Assembly: GCF_014649335.1 (NCBI RefSeq)
Contig: NZ_BMSV01000003.1
Location: 558,001-622,000, forward strand
From: Streptomyces roseolilacinus
Lineage (GTDB): Bacteria; Actinomycetota; Actinomycetes; Streptomycetales; Streptomycetaceae
DNA length: 64,000 nt
Reading direction: 5' to 3'
Shown piece after piece: positions 27,249-37,615 of the stretch. The position numbers were made by a program, and so were the translations under genes. Under the pieces are notes generated by a model. The model ran no database searches and had not been told where the DNA came from. It worked only from the letters and a program-made list of their open reading frames with translations. How positions within the stretch are numbered: the first letter of the stretch is position 1; each line of letters opens with the position of its first letter.

Positions 27249-28525
27249 GAAGCGTCCCCGGGTCGTGCCCGGAAGCTCCGGCCCGGCCCTGCGGGCGGCC
27301 CCCCGTGCTTTCCGGACACTCCCTGGCGGCCCGGGACGTCCCGGACGAACACGATCCCGTCGCTGTCCGCCAGATGGGCCGGGTCGAACGGGGCGTAGCC
27401 GAACCAGGGGGACACCCGTGGCGCGGGCCGTGTGTCGCCGAGGACGGCGGCCAGCCGCCGGGCGTCGACGACGAGGCGCTCCTCGGGGAACGCGTACAGG
27501 AGCCCTTCGAGGGTGTCCGGCGGCGGGGCGTCCACCCCCCGGTGCCGGATCGTGCCGAGGGCCGTGGCCACGAAGGCGTACTCCCCGCCGAGCCGGGAGT
27601 CCACCAGCGCCCCGGCGCTCCACCACTCCAGCGGCGCCCCGTCCATCCGCATCGAGCTCCTCTCCCGTTGGAGGTGGGAGTTGTGGGCGTGGACGAACAC
27701 CGGGCCCCGGGCGGCGAGGGCGAGGAGGTTGCGGGCCATCATCTGGTCCCGAACCCCCACCAGCCGGGCCAGGCGGGCCGGCGAGGCGTCGGCCATCCAG
27801 CGGTGGTAGCGCAGCAGGCCGGTGGCGGTGCGCCCGTACAGGCGCGCCCGCTCCCAGTCGTCCGGGGAGGTCACCGCGACCAGGTGCGGCCTCTGCGCGT
27901 CGAGCAGTTCCACCAGGTCGTCGGCGAGCAGCCGCAGCTCCGCGGCTTCGGCCGACCGCCCCGCGGACCGCGACGGGTCCCTCATCGCGGCGGGTTCGGT
28001 CCACCGGTCGTCGGCGCCGAGCAGGCGGTCGAGCGTCCGTGCGGTGCAGGGGAGCAGGTCCGGGTCCACCCGCGCCGCGAGGTGGTCGTGGAGGGCGGTG
28101 AGGGCCTGCCGGGGGCTCGCGGCGGCGGCGATCTCCAGCGGGCCGTCGAAACCGGCGAAGCGGAGCCGCTCGGACCGGGGCCGGCCGTCGTTGTGGGCGC
28201 GCATCCAGCGCACGAGCTCGCGGTTGGCCGCGGAGGCGCCCCAGCCGTGGCTGAACCCGTGCTCCATGACCTCGTCGAGGGTGCCCGTGCCCGAGGTGAC
28301 GTAGTCGTCCACGAGCAGGCCCCGCAGGCAGTCGCTCTCGATCGCGATCGTCCGGTAGCCCTCCTGTTCGGCCAGCTGCCGGAAGAGCTCGTTGCGCAGG
28401 TCGAGCAGGGTGTCCTCGCCGTGGGTGGGTTCGCCCAGCGCGAGCAGCCGGGGCCGGGCCGGAAGCAGCCCCAGGACGGCGGCGGCCTCGACGGGATGGG
28501 TGGTGCCCTTGATGTCGGTAACCAT
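27245..28525 (-). CDS. Erythromycin esterase family protein
   Basis: 426-aa member of the erythromycin esterase/succinoglycan biosynthesis-like family (PF05139). Characteristic segments: LALGEPTHGEDTLLDLRNEL near 27, AIESDCLRGLLVDDYV, FDGPLEIAAA and VFVHAHNSHLQRE near 278, which contain the family's metal/active-site His and Glu. Some members hydrolyse the macrolide lactone; most are uncharacterised. The ATG at 28525 is preferred; an upstream ATG at 28585 would overlap the divergent regulator. A perfect palindrome lies immediately upstream. Confidence 0.85.
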   Translation of the reverse strand: MVTDIKGTTHPVEAAAVLGLLPARPRLLALGEPTHGEDTLLDLRNELFRQLAEQEGYRTIAIESDCLRGLLVDDYVTSGTGTLDEVMEHGFSHGWGASAANRELVRWMRAHNDGRPRSERLRFAGFDGPLEIAAAASPRQALTALHDHLAARVDPDLLPCTARTLDRLLGADDRWTEPAAMRDPSRSAGRSAEAAELRLLADDLVELLDAQRPHLVAVTSPDDWERARLYGRTATGLLRYHRWMADASPARLARLVGVRDQMMARNLLALAARGPVFVHAHNSHLQRERSSMRMDGAPLEWWSAGALVDSRLGGEYAFVATALGTIRHRGVDAPPPDTLEGLLYAFPEERLVVDARRLAAVLGDTRPAPRVSPWFGYAPFDPAHLADSDGIVFVRDVPGRQGVSGKHGGPPAGPGRSFRARPGDAS

Positions 28526-28528
28526 GCC

Positions 28529-28546
28529 TTCAACGCTATCGTTGAA
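28529..28546. promoter_or_regulatory. Perfect palindrome between esterase and TioE-type regulator
   Basis: TTCAACG-CTAT-CGTTGAA is an exact 7-bp inverted repeat 3-4 bp upstream of the esterase start and about 40 bp before the regulator start. A double-HTH MerR-like protein is the obvious ligand. Confidence 0.65.
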
Positions 28547-28583
28547 CCTTCGGTGGAAACTTTTCCTTGATATCGGCGGGCTC

Positions 28584-29345
28584 ATGGGACGAAACCTTCA
28601 AAGCGGCAAGAGGCTCAGGCCGATCGACCTGGCGCGCCGGCACGGTCTGTCCACGCAGGCGGTCAGGAACTACGAGGAGGCCGGCATCCTTCCGGCCGCC
28701 GACCGCACGCCCCACGGCTACCGCGCCTACACCGCGCTGCACGCGGGGGCCCTGCGCGCGTTCCTCGCCCTGGTGCCCGGCCACGGCCACCAGGTGGCGG
28801 CGTCGATCATGCGGGCCGTGAACCGGGGCGCGGTCGACGAGGCGTTCCGCCTCGTCGACGAGAGCCACGCCCAGCTCCTCGACGACCGGCGGACCCTCCA
28901 GGCGGTGGAGGGCGCCCTGCGCGAGCTGGAGTCCACCGCCGCGCCGGAGCCCGGCGCGGTGTCCGGTGTGGTGTCCGGTGCGGCCGCGGTGTCCGGGGCC
29001 GGGGGAACGTTCATCGGGCCGCTGGCGGGCAGGCTCGGAGTCCGGCCCGCGACGCTGCGCAAGTGGGAGCGCGCTGGGCTGGTGCGTCCGCGCCGCGACC
29101 CGCGGACCGGGTACCGCGTCTACGACGAGGCGGACGTACGCGACGCCCGGCTGGCCCACCAGCTCAGGCGGGGCGGCTACCCGCCGGCGCAGATCGCCCC
29201 GGTGATCGCCCGGGTGCGGTCGGCCGGCGGGCTGGGGCCCTTGGAGGCCGCGCTCGGCGACTGGCGCGGTCGGCTGTCCGCCCGCGGCCGGGCGATGCTG
29301 ACCGGGGCGTCGGAGCTGGAGGCGTACCTGCGCGAGCGCGAGTGA
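28584..29345 (+). CDS. TioE-family transcriptional regulator (two MerR-like HTHs)
   Basis: 253-aa protein with two MerR-type winged HTH units in one chain. The first is at about 10-75 (DLARRHGLSTQAVRNYEEAG, PHGYRAY), the second at about 140-205 (LAGRLGVRPATLRKWERAGL, RTGYRVYDEADV). A Val/Ser/Gly-rich linker joins them. I recognise the TioE family, named after a regulator from the thiocoraline cluster. It is divergent from the erythromycin esterase gene and probably represses it and itself through the palindrome at 28529. Confidence 0.85.
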   Translation: MGRNLQSGKRLRPIDLARRHGLSTQAVRNYEEAGILPAADRTPHGYRAYTALHAGALRAFLALVPGHGHQVAASIMRAVNRGAVDEAFRLVDESHAQLLDDRRTLQAVEGALRELESTAAPEPGAVSGVVSGAAAVSGAGGTFIGPLAGRLGVRPATLRKWERAGLVRPRRDPRTGYRVYDEADVRDARLAHQLRRGGYPPAQIAPVIARVRSAGGLGPLEAALGDWRGRLSARGRAMLTGASELEAYLRERE

Positions 29346-29347
29346 GG

Positions 29348-29366
29348 CCCCGGCCGCCGGCCGGGG
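29348..29366. terminator. Hairpin after the TioE-type gene
   Basis: CCCCGGCC and GGCCGGGG form a perfect 8-bp stem with a 3-base loop, 2 bp after the stop codon. Confidence 0.7.
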
Positions 29367-29567
29367 AGGGCGGGAGCCGCCGGCGGTCGCATCCCCGGCC
29401 CCCTGGGTCCTCCCGGCCGTGCGGACGCCCCGTACCGTCCCGCCCGCCGCGCTCCTCCGGCGTGGAAGGGGCGGCGGCGCCCGGCGCGCGGCCTCCCGCC
29501 CCGGCGCCCGGCGCGTGGCGCGAACCGGTCCGACGCCCGACGCGGACCGGTCCGGGGGGCGCGCGCG

Positions 29568-30074
29568 TCAGCGCAGGGGGCGGCGCATGCAGAGGCGGGG
29601 CCAGCGGTCCAGGCCGTGGGCCGCCTCGGCGCGCCGTATCGCGCGCAGCCCGTCGGTCAGTTCCGCCTCGGGCAGGGCGCGGAAGCCGATCCTCGTGTAG
29701 TACGGGGCGTTCCACGGCACGTCCGCGAACGTCGTCAGCGTCAGCGCCGGTACGCCCCGGGCGGCCGCGGCCGCCGCCAGGTCCTCGATCAGCGCGCGGC
29801 CCACGCCCCGGCGGGCGGCGTCCGGGTGCACGGAGACCTGCTCGACGTGGGCGGCCCCGTCCACGAGGTCCCAGACCAGGTACGCGACGGGGCGCCCGTC
29901 CCGCTCCGCGACCCGGGCCCGGCCCGCCTCCCGGTACTCCTCCAGGACGTCCAGCGGCGGCGGGTCGTCGTCGGCGACGGCGTCCATGCCGAGCGCGCGG
30001 AACGGCTCGCCGGCCGCGCGCTCGATGTCCTGGAGGAGCGGCAGGTCCCCGGGGCGGGCGAGGCGGATGCGCAT
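29568..30074 (-). CDS. GNAT-family N-acetyltransferase
   Basis: 168-aa acetyltransferase. The acetyl-CoA binding motif is VSVHPDAARRGVGRALIEDL (Q/R-x2-G-x-G/A), preceded by the YLVWDLVDGAAHVEQ strands and followed by LTTFADVPWNAPYYTRIGF. The target is unknown. The gene starts 3 bp after the stop of the upstream zinc-ribbon gene on the same strand, so the two are probably cotranscribed. Confidence 0.88.
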   Translation of the reverse strand: MRIRLARPGDLPLLQDIERAAGEPFRALGMDAVADDDPPPLDVLEEYREAGRARVAERDGRPVAYLVWDLVDGAAHVEQVSVHPDAARRGVGRALIEDLAAAAAARGVPALTLTTFADVPWNAPYYTRIGFRALPEAELTDGLRAIRRAEAAHGLDRWPRLCMRRPLR

Positions 30075-30077
30075 CGC

Positions 30078-31025
30078 TCACGCCCCGCGCGCGAGGAGGT
30101 CGTCGGCGGGGGTGTTCACGGGCTGCGGGGTGCCGGTGAGGTCCATGACGAACAGCGGCAGGCCCACCCCGTCGGCACGGGCGCGCGACCTGTCCTCGTA
30201 CCCGGCGAGTGAGAAGTACACGGCGGCCGACGACGAGGCGAGCCCCTCCAGCCACAGGCACTCCACGGCGCGCAGCGGCACCGGCCGGGTCGTCGGGTCG
30301 ACCTGGGCGACCAGTCCGGGGCCGCGCAGCTCGACGGCCGGGGTCACGGACGAGCGGCGCTCCTCGGGTTGCACGACCTCCCGGAAGCCCAGCCAGCGCA
30401 GGTAGAGCGCGGCGGCGGTCACCACGTCGCGGGCGGTGCGGATGGTGACGGGGTTGAAGGAGGGGCGCACGACGGCGGGCGGCTGCGGGTACGGGGCGGC
30501 GCCCACGGTGGACAGGCCCGTGGTGGAGGGGGCGGCGTCGGAGCCCAGGGGAGTGCCGGCGCCCGGGGCGCCCGCCGCACCGGCGGCTTCCGGGCCCCCC
30601 GCGCCCGCCGGACCCGCGCCCGGCGCGGTGCCCGGGGTCTCGGTCCTCCTCGTGGCGGCCGGATCCCTGCGCCCGGTGACCGTACCGGCCGGTCCGCCCG
30701 GCGCGGGTGAACGAGGCGGTGACGCGGCCGCCGTGACCGGGCGCACCGGCACGCGCAGCACCGTGCCGCACGGGCAGCCCAGCTCCGGCTGCGGCCACTG
30801 GTCCTGGCGCCCGCACTCCCCGCACCGCACCGTCACCCACTCGTCGGTCCAGGTGCGGTGCGTGATCGGCTCGGCGGGGGCGCCGCGCATCAGGGGCGGG
30901 GCGACGGGCGCCCCGCACACGCACGGGTAGACGGGCGGTGCGTACATGTGCGCGCGGCGGCAGGCCGGGCAGCGCACCGGCACGTTCTCTCCCACGGCGA
31001 TCGCCCCCTTCGTTCCGCCGCCCAT
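30078..31025 (-). CDS. Zinc-ribbon protein with a restriction-endonuclease-like C-terminal domain
   Basis: About 315 aa. The N-terminus carries cysteine pairs typical of zinc ribbons (CPACRRAHMY, PCVCG, CGECGRQ, GCPCG), then a Pro/Ala/Gly-rich linker (about 90-165), then an alpha/beta domain (ARDVVTAAALYLRWLGF through VFVMDLTGT in outline). The order helix, LGF, GLVAQVD, CLWLEG, AAVYFSLAGY resembles Mrr-type PD-(D/E)xK nucleases, but the catalytic Q-x-K is QVD, so activity is doubtful. The ATG at 31025 is chosen; the frame is open upstream to 31205. Divergent from gcl. Confidence 0.6.
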   Translation of the reverse strand: MGGGTKGAIAVGENVPVRCPACRRAHMYAPPVYPCVCGAPVAPPLMRGAPAEPITHRTWTDEWVTVRCGECGRQDQWPQPELGCPCGTVLRVPVRPVTAAASPPRSPAPGGPAGTVTGRRDPAATRRTETPGTAPGAGPAGAGGPEAAGAAGAPGAGTPLGSDAAPSTTGLSTVGAAPYPQPPAVVRPSFNPVTIRTARDVVTAAALYLRWLGFREVVQPEERRSSVTPAVELRGPGLVAQVDPTTRPVPLRAVECLWLEGLASSSAAVYFSLAGYEDRSRARADGVGLPLFVMDLTGTPQPVNTPADDLLARGA

Positions 31026-31101
31026 CGTCCACCACCGGTGGGCGGTTGGGGAGGGCATTCGGCCATCCCTTGACGGGTTCCGGGGGGCGCGCCTACATTG
31101 C

Positions 31102-31137
31102 TTCCGTATAACAGAAAAAGTATTCCGCATAGCGGAA
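31102..31137. promoter_or_regulatory. Two motif-A operators upstream of gcl
   Basis: TTCCGTATAACAGAA (31102-31116) and TTCCGCATAGCGGAA (31123-31137, a perfect palindrome around ATA) are centred 21 bp apart, two helical turns. The same paired arrangement occurs before hyi. AllR (IclR family) is the likely ligand. Confidence 0.75.
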
Positions 31138-31207
31138 AAAGAATGTGGACCGACGCTCTCAGGTGGCGCGACAGAGCCGGATCCGCCAGGCCGAAGCAGG
31201 AGCACCC

Positions 31208-32979
<1,772 letters not shown>

Positions 32980-32992
<13 letters not shown>

Positions 32993-33013
32993 CCCGCCCG
33001 CTGTCCTGACCCG
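32980..33013. repeat. 17-bp tandem duplication at the gcl stop codon
   Basis: Two exact adjacent copies of CCCGCTGTCCTGACCCG; the first contains the gcl stop TGA (32990-32992), the second lies outside the gene. Confidence 0.8.
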
Positions 33014-33030
33014 CCCGCGGGGGGGAGCGG

Positions 33031-33071
33031 AAGGGCCCTCGTCCCGGAGAACTCCGGGACGGGGGCCCTTT
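33031..33071. terminator. Strong terminator after gcl
   Basis: AAGGGCCC...GGGCCCTT outer arms enclose CGTCCCGGAG/CTCCGGGACG with an AA-containing loop and a trailing TTT. It is the clearest intrinsic-type terminator in the window. Confidence 0.85.
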
Positions 33072-33111
33072 CCCGTGCCATGGACGGGGCACAGGGGGGT
33101 AGTCGTCCCCC

Positions 33112-33279
33112 ATGGCCGAAGTTGTGGACTCGGACGAACTGCTGCGCAGACTGAGGGCGGCCCGGGACTGGGCGCGGGCGGAGGAGGAGGGCGCCGCCGA
33201 CGAGGCGACGGCGACGGCGTACCGGGCGGTGCGCGCCCTCCTCGACAGACTGGTGGACCCCGCCCGCGCCGGCCACTGA
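33112..33279 (+). CDS. 55-aa helical hypothetical protein
   Basis: The 55-codon frame starts with ATG at 33112 and reads MAEVVDSDELLRRLRAARDW, then an acidic/alanine-rich helix and ALLDRLVDPARAGH. The coherent amphipathic helical pattern and its position between two strong terminators support a real small gene. A purine-rich GGGGGG lies upstream, with no textbook ribosome binding site. Function is unknown. Confidence 0.55.
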   Translation: MAEVVDSDELLRRLRAARDWARAEEEGAADEATATAYRAVRALLDRLVDPARAGH

Positions 33280-33336
33280 CGGCCCGGCGGACGGCACCGC
33301 CCGGACCCACGGGCCCGGGCGGCGGTCGGCGCATGC

Positions 33337-33366
33337 GGAAGAACACCGGAAGAACACCGGAAGAAC
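33337..33366. repeat. 11-bp tandem repeat
   Basis: GGAAGAACACC is present twice in tandem, followed by a partial third copy (GGAAGAAC). Confidence 0.75.
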
Positions 33367-33382
33367 GAGGACGAACGCGCAA

Positions 33383-33421
33383 GGGGCGCGGAGTCGGGAG
33401 CGTGGCCCGACTCCGCGCCCC
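33383..33421. terminator. Terminator with perfect 16-bp stem
   Basis: GGGGCGCGGAGTCGGG and CCCGACTCCGCGCCCC pair perfectly around a 7-base loop. It could serve the 55-aa gene. Confidence 0.8.
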
Positions 33422-33761
33422 GGCTCTCGCGCTGGACGCGACGGGTGCGGCGGATGGTGGGACGGCGGATGGTGTGACGTGGAAGCCGTCCGACGGCGCG
33501 AGGCCGGCGCGAGGGGACGCTCGCGCCGCCGGACGGGGTTCCTCTGCGGGAGGTTCCGGGGGACCGCGGCGGTGACGCGGGACCTCCGGGGCCTTCCTTC
33601 AGGTCAAGAAGGCGTACCGGCGTTCCCTCACCACCGCACTGGCGCGCACACCGCCGCGGTCCTCACCGTCCGTACGCGCGGCCATCCCTCATCCGGGCCG
33701 CCGTCCGGACCGCGTACGGCGACGGACCTCCCGTCGGCCGCCGTACGCAGCTTCGTGCCGC

Positions 33762-35219
33762 TCAGTCCTCGCGCAGGGCGCGGACCGCCTCCTCGACGCG
33801 CCTGCCGTAGTCCGGGTCGGCGGCGTGGAAGTGGGCGAGGTTCCTCTCGACGACGTCCTCGCGGGAGACCTGCGACAGGCTGCCCGCGATGTTCGCGACG
33901 AGCCGTCCCCTCTCCTCCTGCGTCATCAGCCGGTACAGCTCGCCGGCCTGGAAGAAGTCGTCGTCCTTGACGTGGGCGGGCGCCGGGTGGGTGCCCGTGC
34001 GGCCGGAGACGGCGAGGGCGGCGGAGAGGGCCTGGCCGGTCTGGGACGGGCCCGCGTACGAGTTGGGCTCGTAGTTCCTGTCGTGGCGCGAGCCGTTGCG
34101 GGTGGCCATCAGGCCGTCCCGGCCGTAGTTGTCCGCCGCGGTCGCCCTGGGCGCGTTCACCGGCAGCTGCGTGTGGTTGACGCCGAGGCGGTAGCGCTGG
34201 GCGTCGGCGTAGGCGAAGAGGCGGCCCTGGAGCATCTTGTCCGGGGACGGGCCGATGCCGGGCACGAAGTTGTTCGGGGAGAACGCCGCCTGCTCGACCT
34301 CGGCGAAGACGTTCTCCGGGTTGCGGTCGAGGACCATCCGGCCGACCCGGCGCAGCGGGTAGTCGGCGTGCGGCCACACCTTCGTCAGGTCGAAGGGGTT
34401 GAAGCGGTAGTCCGCCGCCTCCGCCGCCGGCATGATCTGCACGTACAGCGTCCACGAGGGGTGGACCCCGCGCTCGATCGCCTGGAGCAGGTCGGTCTGG
34501 TGGGAGGTGGGGTCGGTGCCGGCGACCTCGGCGGCCTGCTCGGCGGACAGGCAGCGGACGCCCTGGTTGGTCTTGAAGTGGTACTTGACGAAGAAGGCCC
34601 CGCCCTCGGCGTTCGTCCACAGGTAGGTGTGCGAGCCGTAGCCGTTCATGTGGCGGTACGACGCGGGGATGCCGCGGTCGCCGAACAGCCAGGTGACCTG
34701 GTGCGTCGCCTCGGGGGAGTGGGCCCAGAAGTCCCAGACGTTGTCCGGCTCCTGCCTGCCCGTGAAGGGGTCGCGCTTCTGCGAGTGGATGAAGTCGGGG
34801 AACTTGACCGGGTCCTTGACGAAGAACACCGGGGTGTTGTTGCCGACGAGGTCGTAGTTGCCCTCCTCGGTGTAGAACTTCACCGCGAAGCCGCGGGGGT
34901 CGCGCACCGCGTCGGCGCCGCCGAGCGAGTCGGCCACCGTCGAGAAGCGCGTGAACAGCTCGGTCCGCTTGCCGACCTCGGAGAGGAAGGCCGCCTTCGT
35001 GTACGCGGTGACGTCGTCGGTCACCTCGAAGTGGCCGTACGCGCCGGAGCCGCGGGCGTGCACCACGCGCTCCGGGATGCGCTCCCGGTTGAAGCGGGCG
35101 AGCTTCTCGAGCAGGTGCTGGTCCTGGATGAGGAGCGGGCCGCCGATGCCGGCGGTGGCGGAGTTCTGGTTGTCGGCGACCGGGGCGCCGGACTCGGTCG
35201 TAAGCACGCGCTTCTCCAT
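33762..35219 (-). CDS. katA: Heme catalase (small-subunit type)
   Basis: 485-aa monofunctional catalase that dismutates H2O2. The distal His54 is in [12 protein letters not shown], the distal Asn in [11 protein letters not shown] near 127 and the heme-ligand Tyr in [14 protein letters not shown] near 337. The length fits clade 3 small-subunit catalases. It is encoded next to glxR-hyi and near the uricase operon. Uricase makes H2O2, and both promoters carry the same motif-B palindrome, suggesting coordinate control as urate is oxidised. Confidence 0.95.
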   Translation of the reverse strand: MEKRVLTTESGAPVADNQNSATAGIGGPLLIQDQHLLEKLARFNRERIPERVVHARGSGAYGHFEVTDDVTAYTKAAFLSEVGKRTELFTRFSTVADSLGGADAVRDPRGFAVKFYTEEGNYDLVGNNTPVFFVKDPVKFPDFIHSQKRDPFTGRQEPDNVWDFWAHSPEATHQVTWLFGDRGIPASYRHMNGYGSHTYLWTNAEGGAFFVKYHFKTNQGVRCLSAEQAAEVAGTDPTSHQTDLLQAIERGVHPSWTLYVQIMPAAEAADYRFNPFDLTKVWPHADYPLRRVGRMVLDRNPENVFAEVEQAAFSPNNFVPGIGPSPDKMLQGRLFAYADAQRYRLGVNHTQLPVNAPRATAADNYGRDGLMATRNGSRHDRNYEPNSYAGPSQTGQALSAALAVSGRTGTHPAPAHVKDDDFFQAGELYRLMTQEERGRLVANIAGSLSQVSREDVVERNLAHFHAADPDYGRRVEEAVRALRED

Positions 35220-35291
35220 CGTGACCTGGTGACCTTTCGTACGGGAAGCTGCTGGCGAGTGCTCTGGAGCGTAGGGACGCCCCGAGATGGC

Positions 35292-35308
35292 GTCAACAGT
35301 TTGTTGAA
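35292..35308. promoter_or_regulatory. Motif-B operator upstream of catalase
   Basis: GTCAAC-AGTTT-GTTGAA, 73 bp upstream of the catalase start, matches the palindrome in front of the uricase operon. Confidence 0.65.
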
Positions 35309-35454
35309 ATCAGAGAAGAGGATTCCGGACGGCGCCGGCGCCTGGGCGCGACAGGACAGGTTGTCGGCGCCGACGCCGTCCGGAAGTCGGGCCCGGCCCG
35401 GGCCGGTGAAGGGACACGGCTCCGGGCCGGGAGCGCGGGGGCGGTGCCGTCCGG

Positions 35455-36345
35455 TCAGACCTCCTGGCCGGAGAGCCGCTCCACGGCCCGCAGCAGCGCG
35501 GAGTGGTCCAGGCCGCCGTCGCCCTGGGCGCGCAGGGAGGCGACCAGCTGGGCGACCACGGCGCCGACGGGGAGGGCGGCGCCGACGTTGCGGGCCGCGT
35601 CGGTCACGATGCCCATGTCCTTGTGGTGCAGGTCGATCCGGAAGCCCGGGGCGAAGTCGCGGGTGAGGAAGTTGTCCTTCTTGCGGGTCAGCACGGTGGA
35701 GCCGGCCAGGCCGCCGTTGAGGACGTCCAGGGCCGCGCGCAGGTCCACGCCGGACTTCTCCAGGAAGACCACGGCCTCGGCGCACGCCTGGATGTTGACG
35801 GCGACGATCAGCTGGTTGGCGGCCTTCACCGTCTGGCCGGAGCCGTGCGGGCCGCACAGGACGATGGTCCTGCCGAGCGCCTGGAAGATCGGCAGCGCGG
35901 CGTCGAAGTCGGCCTGCTCGCCGCCGACCATGATGGACAGCACCGCCTCGACGGCGCCGGCCTCGCCGCCGGACACCGGGGCGTCCAGGACGCGGATGCC
36001 CTTGGCCGCGGCGGCCTTCGCGAGGTCGACCGAGGTCTGCGGGGTGATCGACGACATGTCGATCAGCAGCGCGCCCTCCCTCGCGTTCTCCAGGATGCCG
36101 TCGGGGCCGTACGCGATCGCCTCGACCTGCGGGGACGCCGGGACCATCGTAATGACGACGTCCGCGTCGCGGACCGCGTCGGCGAGGGACGCGGCGGCGG
36201 TGCCGCCGGCCCGGGCGAGCCGGTCCAGCTTCTCCTGCTCCAGCGTGTGGCCCGTGACCCGGTAGCCGGCCTTCAGCAGGTTCTCGGACATGGGGGAGCC
36301 CATGATGCCGAGCCCGATCCACGCGATCTTCGGGAGGGTGCTCAT
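35455..36345 (-). CDS. glxR: 2-hydroxy-3-oxopropionate (tartronate semialdehyde) reductase
   Basis: 296-aa beta-hydroxyacid dehydrogenase reducing tartronate semialdehyde to D-glycerate. The N-terminal NAD(P) motif is IAWIGLGIMGSPM; the substrate-binding DAPVSGGEAGA is near 120; the catalytic lysine is in GSGQTVKAANQL near 170; and the C-terminal HHKDMGIVTDAA is typical. It starts 33 bp after hyi on the same strand, forming a hyi-glxR operon under the motif-A pair upstream of hyi. Confidence 0.95.
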   Translation of the reverse strand: MSTLPKIAWIGLGIMGSPMSENLLKAGYRVTGHTLEQEKLDRLARAGGTAAASLADAVRDADVVITMVPASPQVEAIAYGPDGILENAREGALLIDMSSITPQTSVDLAKAAAAKGIRVLDAPVSGGEAGAVEAVLSIMVGGEQADFDAALPIFQALGRTIVLCGPHGSGQTVKAANQLIVAVNIQACAEAVVFLEKSGVDLRAALDVLNGGLAGSTVLTRKKDNFLTRDFAPGFRIDLHHKDMGIVTDAARNVGAALPVGAVVAQLVASLRAQGDGGLDHSALLRAVERLSGQEV

Positions 36346-36378
36346 GTCGGTCCTCTTTCGGAAAGGTCGTGCGTGACG

Positions 36379-37236
36379 TCAGTGGGCGGCGCGCAGTTCC
36401 CGGGGGAGCCAGTCGAAGCCGTCCGCGCCGGGGCGGTCGCCGGCCTTGTACTCCAGGCCGACCCAGCCGTCGTAGCCGCGGTCGTTCAGGCGCAGCAGCA
36501 GCGCGGAGAGGTCGAGGTCGCCGGTGCCGGGCGCGCCGCGGCCCGGGTTGTCGGCGATCTGGACGTGACCGGTCTTCGCGGCGTACGCGTCGATCACCGC
36601 CTCCAGGTCCTCGCCGTTCATCGACAGGTGGTACAGGTCCAGCAGGAACGCGGCGTTGCCCAGTCCGGTGGCCTCGTTGACCCGGTCGACGACCTCGATC
36701 GCGGCCGGGGCGCTCACCAGCGGGTAGCGGGGCGACTCGGGCGCGTTGAGGGCCTCGATCAGCAGGGTCGCGCCGATCCGGTCGGCGGCGCGGGCGGCGA
36801 GGACCAGGTTCTCCAGGGCCAGTTCGTCCTGGGCGGCCGGGTCGACGCCGTCGACGCGGTTGCCGTACAGCGCGTTCAGCGCCGTGCAGCCGACGGAGGC
36901 GGCGAAGTCGGCGGCCACGTCGATGTTGGCGCGGAAGCGGTCCGACTCCTCACCGGGCACGGACAGGGCGCCGCGGTCCGGGCCGGGGAGGCGCCCGGCG
37001 TAGAAGTTCAGCCCCACCAGCCGCGTCCCGGCGTCCTCCAGCGCCTTCCTCAGCGCGTCGAGCTCGCCCCGCGGCGGCGTCGGCGTCTCGGGCCAGGGCC
37101 ACCACAGCTCCACCGCGGTGAAGCCCGCCGCGGCGGCGGCCGCGGGGCGCTCCGGCAGCGGGAGCCCGGTGAAGAGGATCGACAGGTTCACATCGAAGCG
37201 CTGGGCCTTGCCTGCGTCTTCTGGGAAGCGGGCCAT
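36379..37236 (-). CDS. hyi: Hydroxypyruvate isomerase
   Basis: 285-aa TIM-barrel isomerase (AP_endonuc_2 superfamily) interconverting tartronate semialdehyde and hydroxypyruvate. Typical segments: FDVNLSILFTGLPLPERPAA, GFTAVELWWPWP, LIEALN (metal ligand Glu), FLLDLYHLSMNGEDL and HVQIADNPGRGAPGTGDLD. The ATG at 37236 has GGAAGGAG upstream; the longer frame to 37314 would run through the operators and is rejected. First gene of the hyi-glxR unit. Confidence 0.93.
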   Translation of the reverse strand: MARFPEDAGKAQRFDVNLSILFTGLPLPERPAAAAAAGFTAVELWWPWPETPTPPRGELDALRKALEDAGTRLVGLNFYAGRLPGPDRGALSVPGEESDRFRANIDVAADFAASVGCTALNALYGNRVDGVDPAAQDELALENLVLAARAADRIGATLLIEALNAPESPRYPLVSAPAAIEVVDRVNEATGLGNAAFLLDLYHLSMNGEDLEAVIDAYAAKTGHVQIADNPGRGAPGTGDLDLSALLLRLNDRGYDGWVGLEYKAGDRPGADGFDWLPRELRAAH

Positions 37237-37249
37237 GAGGCGGCGCTCC

Positions 37250-37285
37250 TTCCGTATTGCGGAAGTTAATTTCTGCGTGATGGAA
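37250..37285. promoter_or_regulatory. Two motif-A operators upstream of hyi
   Basis: TTCCGTATTGCGGAA (37250-37264) and TTCTGCGTGATGGAA (37271-37285) are centred 21 bp apart, the same geometry as at gcl. They lie between hyi and the divergent gene at 37364 and could affect both. Confidence 0.75.
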
Positions 37286-37363
37286 GATTGCAAGTGGAGC
37301 GTCCCTCTTGTCAAGAGCCACCCGACGGACGGGCATCCGCCGGGGCGGCGCTACGGTGGGCCC

Positions 37364-37615
37364 ATGGAGCGATTGAGGGTCGAGTTCACGACCGAACCAT
37401 TCGACCTCGACGAGGCGCCGGCCCACGCGGTCGTGGCCCGCGAGGTCATCCAGGGCGCCGAACTGGACGCCGTCGACGTGGGGCCGTTCGGCAACACCGC
37501 GGAGGGCCGCGCCGACGCGGTGCTCGCCGCGGTGGACGCCCTGCTGCGCCGCGCGCTGGAGGCCGGCGCGACCCGGGTCTCCCTCCAGGTGAACGTCGTC
37601 GGGGACGAGCGGTGA
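37364..37615 (+). CDS. Small MTH1187/Thiamine_BP-like protein
   Basis: 83-aa protein whose pattern VDVGPFGNTAEGRADAVLAA, then ALEAGATRVSLQVNVV, matches the MTH1187/YqgV family (PF01910), ferredoxin-like folds that bind thiamine-like small molecules. It is probably cytosolic. The next gene's GTG overlaps its stop (GTGA), so the two are translationally coupled. Being wired to a DNA-binding protein in the urate locus, it may act as a small-molecule sensor subunit; this is inference. Confidence 0.6.
   Translation: MERLRVEFTTEPFDLDEAPAHAVVAREVIQGAELDAVDVGPFGNTAEGRADAVLAAVDALLRRALEAGATRVSLQVNVVGDER

Larger units (their letters stand above)
33280..33761. other. Intergenic region downstream of catalase
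   Basis: No gene is recognised in about 480 bp. It contains an 11-bp tandem repeat (33337-33366), a 16-bp-stem terminator (33383-33421) and a further GGCGCGAG/CTCGCGCC inverted repeat near 33509-33530. Confidence 0.5.

Noticed and set aside
31102..31137. The gcl upstream palindromes as a terminator of the divergent zinc-ribbon gene
   Set aside because: They lie upstream of both divergent genes, are only moderately GC-rich and match the operator pairs at hyi, so a regulatory role is far likelier.
33337..33366. Possible CRISPR-like repeats
   Set aside because: They are only 11 bp, directly tandem without spacers, so a simple tandem repeat.
37237..37314. Upstream start for hyi at 37314
   Set aside because: The extension would be encoded by the paired motif-A operators and has no family similarity; the ATG at 37236 has a good ribosome binding site.
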